From NCBI GenBank assembly GCA_963210315.1, contig OY723309.1:744001-808000 (forward strand): DNA of 64,000 nucleotides, in the 5' to 3' direction. Source of the DNA: Rhynchopus euleeides. Lineage: Eukaryota; Euglenozoa; Diplonemea; Diplonemida; Diplonemidae. Positions 31,542 through 41,147 of the stretch are shown in pieces. Both the position numbers and the translations under genes were made by a program. The notes under the pieces were generated by a model. It had not been told where the DNA came from. It worked only from the letters and a program-made list of their open reading frames with translations, and ran no database searches. How positions within the stretch are numbered: position 1 is the stretch's first letter; each line of letters opens with the position of its first letter.

Positions 31542-31874
31542 TACCGTATACGTAAATATTATGGAACGTAAATATTATGGAACGGGCCCATTTTTGGCCG
31601 GTCCGTTCCATAATATTTACGTTCCAAAATATCTACAGGGCCAGTTGGGGACTCGGTGGTGAGGACGGCTTGCGTCAGGAATCGCGCGAAAAGTGCACGA
31701 GTAGGTCCCGTCAGGGACTCTGTACGCCGTCCGATCACCTGGTCCAAGTCCCCGAGTCGCAGAAAGCCCTGTAAATATTATGGAACGAAAAAAATCTGGA
31801 ACGCCAACCCACCAGCGTTCCATAATATTTACGTTCCATAATATTTACGTTCCAAAATATTTACGTATACGGTA
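31542..31874. mobile_element. MITE C2 (333 bp), inverted relative to C1
   Basis: Same length and termini as C1; its reverse complement matches C1 apart from a handful of substitutions. Inserted within element D. C1 and C2 together flank element B as inverted copies. Confidence 0.9.
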
Positions 31875-32200
31875 TATCAAGTAAAAATACATGTATAATA
31901 GTTGACATCAGGGTAAAAGATAGGGTTCCGGGCTGCGCGCCGAAAACCGGGGGTAATCGGGGGTAAAATTTCAGCCATTTCCCCAAATGGAAGGGCTTCC
32001 CTTCCCACAACACCCTACCCCACGCCACTCAACTGGGATGGGCAGGATGGGTCCTCTGCGGGTGACTGACTTCGCCGCCGCTGCCAGGTCCGAGAGGAGC
32101 GCGCTCCTTCTTGGCGTCAACGCGAAGGAGTCAGTCAATGAGGAAGGCGTTCTTGAGAGCGTGGTGGTGGTGAAAGCACCGCAGGTTGCCCTGCTTGCAG

Positions 32201-32285
32201 ACTTGGTTCTGGACATGCACAGGCCAGAGGGGGGGTCTGGGGGGCGGAGCCCCCCAGCCGCCGGAGGCCACGGTAGTGAACAGCT
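32201..32285 (+). repeat. Dispersed hairpin module R, copy 3
   Basis: Core GGGGTCTGGGGGGCGGAGCC then CCAGCCGCCGGAGGCCACGG, in a different host element (interior of D) from copies 1 and 2. Confidence 0.8.
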
Positions 32286-33227
32286 GATTCTGCTCCATAG
32301 TCGCACGCCGCATGTAGTCAACGTGCACCTTGTGCTCAACAGGTTCATCGGGCTAACGCCTGGGGCAGGGCACTGTGCTCTTGGCCCCGGCCTCCTCTGG
32401 CCAAAAAGCACCCTGGAATAGTACCCGGACAGAATCTCAGAAAAATTCCGGTGAAAAAAAAAAAGAGGCACCCCCGGTTTTTCGGGGCAAAATCTCCAAA
32501 ACCGGGGCTAAGCCCCGTTTTTCATAACAGTATCTTAAACACTGGTTGACATGCAAGTATTATACTTGTATTTTTACTTGATATACATGTATTTTACATG
32601 TATATTTCAGGCATATACATGTATTATACATGTATAATCATACATTGGGCGTTATTCCGTTACCAGTAACGGTAATAACGTTATTTTTGCGTTATTTTTT
32701 GACCCCAAAAAAGGCAGCATTTCCCGGTGAATCTGACCCGAAACTCGGGTCCCTACCCCCCCCAAAAGAATTTTCTTGGGTAAAATATCACTCCAGGGGG
32801 CCACTCCGTGATGTCAAAAAATTGGAAAACGTTTTCTCCTAAAATAACGCGTTATTTTTCCGTTATTTTCATGAAAACTTGCGTTATTCGGACAATTTTG
32901 CGGGCGGATGGTGTAGTTTTTGGTGGAGATGGCTCCAGAATACCCCCCTGGGACCATTTTTTGGATAATAACGCACGGACATGTCGAGTTTCGTGAAAAA
33001 ATCATGTTTTTTGGCTTTTTCAAGGCAAATACTGCAGAAACCCCTGCAACCTTGCAGCATCCAATGTTCCTGGAGTGAAATTTGGAGTGAAAATCACTCC
33101 AAAATCACTCAGTGTGGACGCAGAAGTGAATCCTTCAGGAATACACCCGCACACCTCACATTGGCGGTGTATAAACCACCTGATATTTTTACTCGTTACG
33201 AGCGACGAAGTAGCGCGAAGTAGCGAC

Positions 33228-33275
33228 GTGCCCATTTTTTCCCGGTCCGTTCTAAAATAGTTACGTTCCAAAAGT
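33228..33275. repeat. Fragment resembling MITE C inside element J
   Basis: CCCATTTTTTCCCGGTCCGT followed by TCTAAAATAGTTACGTTCC resembles the C arm GGGCCCATTTTTGGCCGGTC with its GTTCC and ATATTTACG units. Confidence 0.5.
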
Positions 33276-33378
33276 CCGTTACTGGTGCTGTCAAAGACGC
33301 TTCGCACAATATACGCACGAACTACCCAAAGTACGCTCGGGCTACGCACGAAGTACGCAGGAACTACACAATTTGAAC

Positions 33379-33521
33379 TTTCTTGCACCCCCCAGTCATT
33401 ATTTGCACGCACTCCAGGTCCCATATTTGCACCAGTGCAAATATGAGACCTGGAGTGCAAATATGAGGAATTTCCGAGTTCGTCGTGATGTGCAAAACAT
33501 GACTGGGTTGTGCAAGAAACC
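33379..33521. repeat. 143-bp hairpin element
   Basis: Outer arms TTTCTTGCACCCCCCAGTCA and GACTGGGTTGTGCAAGAAA are inverted. Inside them ACTCCAGGTCCCATATTTGC is followed by its near complement ending GACCTGGAGT, giving a double hairpin. Probably a small MITE nested in J. Confidence 0.6.
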
Positions 33522-35785
33522 ATCATCTGCACCCCGTATCGGCCTCAATTGCACCCTCGTGCAGGTAAAAAAAGGCCTCGGGCCTCCGGCCCTCGGACCG
33601 TTTTTTAATTACGCACACGACCTTCGCGCGGAAAGTGTCATTCAGCCCTGCCAAACGTGCTCTACACACCACCCCCTTCATCAGGCAAGTGGGTTTGTAA
33701 GGGTGTGTGGAAGCGTCAACGCTCGGGTGCAGGAAATTTACATTTTGGTCGCAAATGGCGTTACACATGCACTATGCACAACGTGTGCACGATTTCGGCA
33801 GAACTACGCACAACCAACGCAATTTGGACCTTTCAACAACACCATTCACGGTACTTCGATTTTGGGTGGGAAAGATGGGGCAAGGAAGTGGCAAAAACTG
33901 CGAAGAAGGTCGAAAATTTTCACATTTTCATCAGAAACCATATTCAACGGATTCCAATTTTCGGGTGAAATCAAGCAGGTTGGCACAATGGCTCATGTTC
34001 ACCCAAAAATGCACCTACCAAACCTCTTTTGCTTGATTTTTGGGACGGCATGGGTGATCCAGAGGCCAAAAATCACGATTTTTTCACCAATTCCTTCGAC
34101 AACGGACAGTTCCAGACCACAAGGACCACATTTTGGGGTCAGAATTTTCTCGGTCAAAAAATTCGAAAAATCTGAAATCTCTCGGAATTTTGAGCATTTT
34201 TTGAGATTGGCATGCCCATTTTAGACCCTTTGCGTGGCTCTAAACCCAAAAATTTGCTCGAAAATGGCCTCAAATAGCCTAAAACAGCCCATTCTGGCCA
34301 CCCCGAAAAAAAAATTCGAAAAGGGTCCCCCTATAGAAGTTGCCCAAAAATACCGAAAATAACGCGGTATTACCGGTAATAACGGTAATAACGTTACCGA
34401 TAACGTTATTACCGTTACTGATAACGGTATTACCGTTACCGATAACGGTAATAACGGTAATAACGTTACCGATAACGTTATTACCGTTCCTGATAACGGT
34501 AATAACGGTATTACCGTTATCGATAACGGTATAACGCGGAAAAATAACGTTACCGATTTTCGGATAACGTTATTCGGCCGTTCTGGAACGTTATTAACGG
34601 TAAGTTATTTTACCGAAAAAATAACGGTATTACCGTTACTGGTAACGCAATAACGCCCGATGTATGTTTCTTTTGAATATTTGGAGTCTGTGCGGATCGC
34701 AGTGGGGTCATTTTGGCCATGGGGTGCCTAATACCGCACATTCCCTAAGGGAAGCAAGGCAACCCTCCCAATCCCAAAAAATCCGGCGCGAGTCGGGAGT
34801 CGGGAGTCGGCCTTATTTACACCCCTGCCCCCCTCAACAAGGGGTGAGGAGTTTTCTCCCCTCAGAGTGGAGGGTGGGGGGGATGGGGTTAGCACACCCA
34901 CCACACACAGGGCTGATCACCACCGGCTGTAACCCCCGCTTCCTTCGTCTCGGGTGGGGGTGAACCGCACCCCGACCACCCCACACCACACCCACCCACG
35001 CACTGCCCCACAGCGCAACACGTTAACCTTTTTGTTGTAGTGTAAGTTGCGCCGAGTAAACTCTTGGTGTGACTTCCACTGCATATCACCTCCTCCACCA
35101 CACCACCCTTCCCCAGCAACAAAGCAAAAAACTATTCTTCTTTGTTTGCCGTGTCTTATTTGCCCTGCCGCTGCTGGGGGGGCCGGGGAGGCGTCTCCAA
35201 CAGCCTGGGAACAGGGGGGCCTCTTGGGAGGATGTCAAAAACCCGACCCCTGTCGCCATACCTCTCCCCGGAAAAAATACCGCATGCGCGAAGCAGAGGC
35301 TAGGAAAGCAGCGCCAGCGGGGAGGGCGGGACGGGGGGTGAACGGGGTGTGGTGGGTGCGGTGGTGGTGGTGGTGATGGGGGTGGGGTGGGGTCATGAAG
35401 CAGAGAAACAGTACGGCACAGAGAAGAGACAAAGCTCTCTCTCTCTCTCTCCCTGCCACCCCTTCACCTGAAATGCAGGTTGTGTCGGCAGGGGGTGGGG
35501 TGGTAAAGTGGGGCGGTAGAAGATATGTAAGGTACACAGAGAGAGAGAGAGAAAAACGAGTGTGGGTGGGTGAGTAGCCTTTTGGCACACTCGTCGCAGT
35601 CTCGACAGGGTTTTTTTTGGCACAAAAGTTCGACGTTCCCCCCCCCCCCTCTCCTATGAATAGGGGGAAATGCGCCCAAAAAAGGCAATGATCTCGGCGA
35701 GGCGACGCTAGAGCGAAGATCCTTAGAGAGAGAGGGGGTCTTCCCTGGTCGTTATTCTTCATTAGTCTTCGTCAGGATCCACCTT

Positions 35786-35818
35786 TACCCCACCAATGTT
35801 TGTTGGATGACTGTATTT
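35786..35818. repeat. MITE N fragment, copy 2
   Basis: TTTACCCCACCAATGTTTGT followed by TGGATGACTGTA matches one arm of the hairpin element at 1668-1786. Confidence 0.65.
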
Positions 35819-36627
35819 CAACAGAAAATGCACCAAAAATGCACTGACGATCACCCCGTAGCGAAGACCCCCAGAGAGAGAGAGCACCGTTTGCTTTCGC
35901 TGACGCTTCAAGGGGAAGGGGGCTGCATGCGCCCAGCGGCACAGTGTCAATCACTTGCAATGAGAGAGAGAGAGAGGGGTTTTGGGATAAAATGCCATCC
36001 CGACGCCACTGGCCAGTCAGTAAGAACCAACCAGAAGAGCATTCACAGACCCAGAGCAGTTGTAGTACAGTACACAAAATATCGCCCCGCCATCCCCCAC
36101 GTGGAGAAGGGCTAAAAGGATGAGGTGGAGGAGAAAGGAGGAGGAGGAGGTGCGTGCTCCGCAGCACACCCCCCCCCCCCCCCCTACACACATATGCCTG
36201 CTGTCTCCCGCTCCCCACCCCCACCCCACCCCACCTCTCCAGACCTGCCCTTCCAGCGGGCCACCCCGACCACCCCCCCTGCCGCCCTTCCCCCCCTCCA
36301 TCCCGCTTCCCAGCGCCTGAATGTTAGTAGCGAGGGGCGACAAGCAGCACCGCGAGGTGGGGGCAGAGGCCAAAGTGCACTCGTATTTGCACTGAGAAGG
36401 TTGGTATCCCTTGTAGATTGAGGTTCCGGAGATGATGGGCACGCACTATGGGCGGAAGCAGGACGCTGCTCAGAGGGTTTGTCCGTTCCGACGCCATTCA
36501 GAGGTGGCAATAACTCAGCGACCTCGATATCCCCCAAAGTGAGCACTTGATGCCCTGCTCTCATTGAGAGTAATCAACTAGCGGCCCTTGCCATTCTAAT
36601 GGGGCGGCTACGCCCTCAAATAATTGA

Positions 36628-36893
36628 AGGCAAATGACAAGGAACCTGCTGGCGAGCTGAGCGCCACTCGGATCGAGAACGTTTTCCTTCTCGAGGATAA
36701 GCTCGTCTCCCTCCTCCGGGAGATGCACCGGAGTGGCTGGCGCAGTTCATGTCGTGCCAGCCAGCATTGGGGTACGTGAAAAAGGTACGGTGGCACGCCA
36801 ACGACGATAAACACACCTTGCCGATCTTAAAAACTGTGAAGGGGGCGGAACACTATCGAAGTGGCTCAATCATGACTACATTGATGCAATGGT
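36628..36893 (+). pseudogene. Plus-strand coding remnant with one frameshift
   Basis: Frame 1 reads KANDKEPAGELSATRIENVF then LLEDKLVSLLREMHR. After a shift near 36735 another frame reads WLAQFMSCQPALGYVKKVRW then HANDDKHTLPILKTVKGAEH and stops at TGA 36891-36893. The text is protein-like and antisense to all host genes, as expected of a transposon relic. No family recognised. Confidence 0.35.
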
Positions 36894-37169
36894 GACAAAT
36901 GACGTCAAGCCGCAGTGCCTGCAGAAAGGAGTGCCCACCGGCTGTTTTTCTCGGGCCATTCAGGTACCGCATCTGGTACCACATCTGTGCCAACTGAAAA
37001 AAATCGCGTTTCTGGGCCTCTCTGGGCCACACAGGTCACCAAAACCCCCCAGAAACACGTTTCTGGACTGGTTTGGGTCGGTTTGTAGCATTGATTTCAT
37101 GTTTAGGGGTGCTCCCTGAAAAAGTGGGGTTTACTCCCGTTTTTTGGGTTGAATTAGCCCCCCCTAGGG

Positions 37170-37784
37170 CAGTGATGTAGAAATACGGTCGGATACGGTG
37201 GTTTTTCAAAATCGGGATACGGATACGGATACGTATCCGGATACGGGATACGCTCTGCCTACCAAAGTGGGCCCAGCCCAGGTAAGCTGGTGCTAGGGGT
37301 GTGGGCAGCTGCCCTTGTCATTGGGTAACGTGCCCGTTGTGGAGCGGGCACGTTGCTCTGCTATGCCCCCTTCAGGGTGTGGTGTGCACCCTCCTCCTCA
37401 TCCCCCTTGGGGGCACAGCCACGGATGATCCCAGGCCCTCCCAGAAGGGGATGCAGCAGGTTCATGTCAGAGGCCAATATGCACTCAATCTGCTGCAGAA
37501 CCTCCACATGACCGTCTTCCGCCCATTGGTCTCCTTGACCGTCCCCTGACCGCCACGTCCACCACGAGCATTCTTGGTGCATCATTGGTTCCAGATCCGT
37601 CACCGTCTTCAGCACCGCCTGGCGACAGCCTTGGCGATGGCCTTCGTGTGGTGTGCCCGTCTGTGCCCAAAGTACTCCCCCACCAAGTATATGGACCGTA
37701 TCCTGACCGTATCCTATCGATTTCTGGAAAATTTGAATACGGATACGGATACGGATACGTATCCACCGTATCCTAACATCACTG
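37170..37784. mobile_element. Element H: 615-bp hAT-type transposon with GGATACGG iterons
   Basis: Termini CAGTGATGT and ACATCACTG, flanked by the 8-bp duplication CCCTAGGG (37162-37169 and 37785-37792). Both arms are arrays of GGATACGGATACG that fold as ATACGTAT palindromes. 8-bp duplication plus CAGTG ends is typical of hAT. No transposase. Confidence 0.9.
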
Positions 37785-38083
37785 CCCTAGGGGGGGGGGG
37801 GGGGGGGGGGGGTCATAAGCCCGTACAAAACCAAAATTTTCGACATACCATCAGAGCCGCCCTAATACCTGATCTGACCCGAAAATCCGACCCATACCCC
37901 CCCGGAAACTGTCTGGGCCCCACTTGTGACACCTGATACGCACTTTTGTGATGATTTTTTGGGGTCCTAAAAAATGTACCTCAGTTTCGTACCTTGCCTT
38001 TGTACCTGAACCACTCCCGACCGCATTATTTCGTTCTTTGCAAGGGAAGGGTGTCACTACGCTCACTCAGCACGCCGAGCAAC

Positions 38084-38799
38084 ACATGCCGCGTGCCCAG
38101 GGCCTCGCAGAGGTGTCAGATGCTGCTGCAGAGGAGTACCTTGCTCGAAAGACGCTCGCCAAACGGGAGATGTGCGGGGTCTCGGCAGAGAGCGTTGTGG
38201 CAGACCTGCGTAAAAAGAAAACGGCACACGACATCGGTGAGGCGACATTATTTCGGGCGCTCCGTCGGGCTGGGTACATAGGAGAGCGAGTGGGACGTGG
38301 TGACGACAGATATATGCAGTGGTGCATCAACTGCCCGCACGTGCGGGAAAAGCGGCGTTCCTTGCTAGCCAAGAAAGATGTCACCTGCACTCCTACTCCT
38401 CCCACTCCTCCTGCTCCTACCCCCACACCAACTGATGTGGGCAGTGAGAGTGATGGCAGCTCCAGAGCAGCAGATGATCTAGGAAGCAATGAGCGGGTCA
38501 GCCGGGCAGACTACCTCAGTCTGTACCGGAAGTACGAAGCGTTGCGGGCCCGCCACCACCGCCTCCAGGAGAGGACCCGAGGGTTGAGAGTAGGGTTGTA
38601 CAACGCCAGGGGAGGGTATTCCCCTGGCGTTGAGACATCCCTGGCGACCTTGCGGTCGCACTGTGTGGGGGCTGAGTCGGCAGGCAGATGCCGATCCAAT
38701 GACCTTGTTGAGTCCCCACATGGTACACTCTCATACGTGTTGTCGAGACTGCGTGGTGTGCATATCCTGCGGGGCGCAAATTACACAGCACAATCATAA
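38084..38799 (+). CDS. Element I ORF1, DNA-binding-like protein
   Basis: 238 residues from ATG 38084; the frame is open further upstream into the inverted repeat (to 37948), but this ATG is the first past it. A helix-turn-helix-like stretch (SVVADLRKKKTAHDIGEATL, then FRALRRAGYIGERVG) is followed by WCINCPHVREKRR, a Pro/Thr linker, and a basic coiled-coil stretch (YLSLYRKYEALRARHHRLQ). The C-terminal part crosses a DNA hairpin at about 38599-38630 and may not be original. Likely an element-encoded transposition or regulatory protein; no catalytic domain seen. Confidence 0.45.
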
Positions 38800-38834
38800 C
38801 CACTTCGGCTCTCAGGGCGTACAATATCCCAATC

Positions 38835-39104
38835 GTGCCTTCACAGGCTAAGATCGACGAAGCAAAAGCATCTACAACGCTGCCTACTAATGCCGATGCA
38901 GCCTCCCAGGCGTACGAAGTACTCACAATGACCCATATGCGATCGAAGTACTACACCCAGAAGGTGGCTGAACTCATTCTGCTGACGCAACAACACAACA
39001 TTCCCACTAATCAGGTCAAGAAAGACCTTGCCGAGGCACTGGGGAAGGCAACATGCGTGCCACCTGAGCCAGAACCACTGCAGAAAAGGCAAAGAACGAA
39101 ATAA
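38835..39104 (+). CDS. Element I ORF2, small helical protein
   Basis: A frame of 89 residues reading ASQAYEVLTMTHMRSKYYTQ and KVAELILLTQQHNIPTNQVK, ending in a basic KRQRTK tail at the edge of the right inverted repeat. The first codon at 38835 is not ATG, so this may be the end of a longer or broken gene. Follows ORF1 by about 36 bases. No family recognised. Confidence 0.4.
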   Translation: MPSQAKIDEAKASTTLPTNADAASQAYEVLTMTHMRSKYYTQKVAELILLTQQHNIPTNQVKKDLAEALGKATCVPPEPEPLQKRQRTK

Positions 39105-39147
39105 TGCGGTCGGGAGTGGTTCAGGTACAAAGGCAAGGTACGAAACT

Positions 39148-39256
39148 GGGGGCCCTCGCTACGAGTCACTGTGAGTCACGAGTCGTCAGTTGTCAGCCAA
39201 ACATGGCTGACTTCTCACTTTTTCTCACTCAGTCACACTTGGTAGCGAGGGCCCCC
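39148..39256. mobile_element. MITE P1 (109 bp), ACT target duplication
   Basis: Inverted ends GGGGGCCCTCGCTAC, flanked by ACT on both sides (39145-39147 and 39257-39259). The left arm of the same element I has the uninterrupted site (GAAACTGAGGTAC when inverted), so it acts as an internal empty-site control. Confidence 0.95.
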
Positions 39257-39463
39257 ACTGAGGTACATTTTTTAGGACCCCAAAAAATCATCACAAAAGT
39301 GCGTATCAGGTGTCACAAGTAGGCCCCAGACAGTTTCCGGGGGGGTATGGGTCGGATTTTCGGGTCAGATCAGGTATTAGGGCGGTTCTGATGGTATGTT
39401 GAAAATTTTGGTTTTCGTACGTTTTTAGGGGGGCTTATGACCCCCCCTAGGGGGGGGGGGGGG

Positions 39464-40045
39464 CTGCCAGGAAGGTGCCGCCGGGTGGGTATTTTTTATG
39501 GCAAAAAAACGAAGCACGCATCAAGGCTCGGTATTGCAGAGGCTTGCTGCGGTGTTTCCCTGACCCTCCCTCCCCCTTCCCCTGGTGCCGCATGCTGGAT
39601 ATCGTCTGTCGCCTGGATGCCTGTATGCCCCCGAAGCAGTATCAGAGCAAAACTTGCCAGATGCAAAACCCAGAACCCCCGGATGAATGCGGGCACCCGT
39701 GTCTCCTGTATCATTACCTCCTCTCCGAGAGGAGGTCACACAGGTCGATATTTTCGTCAAACCGAGCGGGTTTGCACGCACGCCATCCTCTCTCCGGAAG
39801 CCAGAGATATGCGAGAGACGAACAGGGTGCTGCAACTCGGAGACCAGGGCAGTGATGGAGCCGGGGGAGGGGTAGGTGGGCGGGTGGGTCGGGGTGTGGA
39901 TAGACGTGCTGCATGATGGTCGAAAGTGAAGGGGAAAACAAAGTCTCACAGAGAGGAGGAGGAGGAGGGGGGAGGGGGGATGTAGAGGCAGGCAGAAGCA
40001 AAAGCCCGTTGTGGGCAACGCTGGCAAAAATATATATTATTAGCG
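39464..40045. other. Intergenic, no gene seen
   Basis: About 580 bases with mixed composition and no recognised coding or repeat structure. Confidence 0.4.
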
Positions 40046-40176
40046 TTAAATACTGCGGCCTTAATTTACGACCAGGGGTCAGGACCCCGAGTGGGTGTAT
40101 TTCACGAGCGAAGCGAGTGAAATACACCCAAACGAGGGGTCCTGACCCCTGGGAGTAGATTAACCCGCAGTATTTA
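40046..40176. repeat. 131-bp near-perfect hairpin
   Basis: Arms of about 59 bp: TAAATACTGCGG at the outer ends, CCAGGGGTCAGGACCCC in the middle and GGGTGTATTTCAC at the loop, which reads GAGCGAAGCGA. The arms pair almost throughout. It could extrude as a cruciform or be a small MITE. Confidence 0.8.
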
Positions 40177-40189
40177 AATCCAATACATG

Positions 40190-40752
40190 TTTTTATCGTA
40201 CGTATCGAGGATTATGCAAGGCGGGTGGGCTGGGGCGGGTGGGGATGGGCTGCAGCAATTTTTCATCCTGCGGGTGGTCACGAGTGGGGGGCTGCAATCT
40301 GGCATTTTTCACACACTTTTTCGAGAAAGAGATTTTGCCGAAAATTTTAGGCGGATTTTTCAGGTGGTCGGAATTCAACCTGGCGGTGAAAAATCGCGGG
40401 ATACGGCCGATCCACGGTCATTCCGTGGGTTTCTGGTCGAAAAAGTGCCTGTTTGGGAGGTGGCCCGAGAGGCCGACCGACCGGTCGGGTTGGTCACCTT
40501 GTCATACCAGGCTCTGGGCTGTACTACAAGTCCAGGTGCTCAGCAGCCACCTTCGGGGTGGGCCTCATGTGGGTCCCGAGGACGCTCTTGTGCCAGCCCC
40601 TCGACCCCCAGGGTGGTGGCGGAAAATAAATGCGTAAATTAATCCGAAAATTATTTTACGCCGTAAATTAATCCAAAAATACTTCACGGGAGTTCAGGTG
40701 GGTTTTCTGTTTAGGGGCCTTAAATAATTCTCGATCAGTACGATAAATATAT
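40190..40752. repeat. Weak inverted-repeat region with no gene
   Basis: Imperfect inverted ends TTTTATCGTACGTATCGAGG and its diverged complement near 40725-40752. The interior has no coding signal. Followed by two long G tracts (40780-40796 and 40798-40813). Confidence 0.35.
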
Positions 40753-40998
40753 TTATCAGAGGGGGGTCGTTCCGCTGCAGGGGGGGGGGGGGGGGGCGGG
40801 GGGGGGGGGGGGGTTGCCGATGGAGGGCATTGTGTTTGGATTGGTGTCAATCACAGGCAACTGCGACCCGTTCTGTCTCAATTGACTTGATTGTGGGTAT
40901 TTCGCACTTCCTGAGGATCCCCCGGTATATAGGAGAGAGCCGTTGAGCTTTGTCGAAGTACTGTGGAATTTGTGCAGCGGGAGGACACTCCAGAATGT

Positions 40999-41090
40999 TT
41001 TTTTGCTATAACCTGCTCAGGTCACGGTAAAAAAGACTGTTGGCAGCGCACGTATGGACACCCATACACGCACAGGTGCGCACAAACAAA
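40999..41090 (+). repeat. Terminal direct repeat, 5' copy
   Basis: 92 bp beginning TTTTTTGCTATAACCTGCTC and ending GCGCACAAACAAA, identical to 45379-45470. Confidence 0.95.
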
Positions 41091-41147
41091 AAGATCCGCT
41101 TGTGCAACACATTTTCCCCCTCACACACACACACCCGCACTCACACC

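Larger units (their letters stand above)
31112..32638. mobile_element. Element D: palindromic TACATGTA/TACTTGCATG array with long inverted ends
   Basis: 31112-31541 is almost wholly made of overlapping palindromes (TACATGTATAATACATGTA, TACTTGCATGCAAGTA). Matching ends containing TGCCTGAAATATACATG then AAAATACATGTATATCAAG lie at about 31137-31229 and, inverted, at 32540-32636, so the whole looks like one element. C2 (31542-31874) is inserted in it. The remaining interior, about 31910-32535, is unrelated sequence with one module R copy and short inverted CCGAAAACCGGGGG ends. Exact left boundary is uncertain because it abuts element B. Confidence 0.65.
32639..34666. mobile_element. Element J: 2.0-kb inverted-repeat element with TAACGGTAATAACG iterons
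   Basis: Ends CATACATTGGGCGTTATT (left) and its complement (right, CATACATCGGGCGTTATT on the other strand), followed in both arms by CGTTACCAGTAACGGTAATA. The right arm (34350-34650) expands into a long array of TAACGGTAATAACGTTACCG-type palindromes. The AT-rich interior has no convincing gene, but holds a 143-bp hairpin (33379-33521) and a fragment resembling MITE C (33228-33275). Confidence 0.8.
34667..37155. other. Intergenic; GA/CT microsatellites, partial MITE N, one gene remnant
   Basis: No intact gene. CT/GA tracts at about 35433-35451, 35538-35553, 35873-35886 and 35963-35977, a C16 run near 36169-36184, the MITE N fragment at 35786-35818 and a plus-strand coding remnant at 36628-36893. 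Confidence 0.5.
37156..39463. mobile_element. Element I: inverted-repeat transposon with CCCTAGGGGG ends and two ORFs
   Basis: Arms of about 250 bp: left to 38044, right 39084-39463, both beginning CCCTAGGGGG..GTCATAAGCC and containing AAAACCAAAATTTTC and CAGGTGTCACAAGT. The left end is split by hAT element H and the right arm by MITE P1. The interior carries two plus-strand frames. A G23 run (37790-37812) marks the left end. Element G has similar outermost bases. Confidence 0.82.

Noticed and set aside
33373-34224. 283-codon plus-strand frame inside element J
   Set aside because: It crosses a hairpin and AT-rich repeat sequence and shows no coherent protein pattern.
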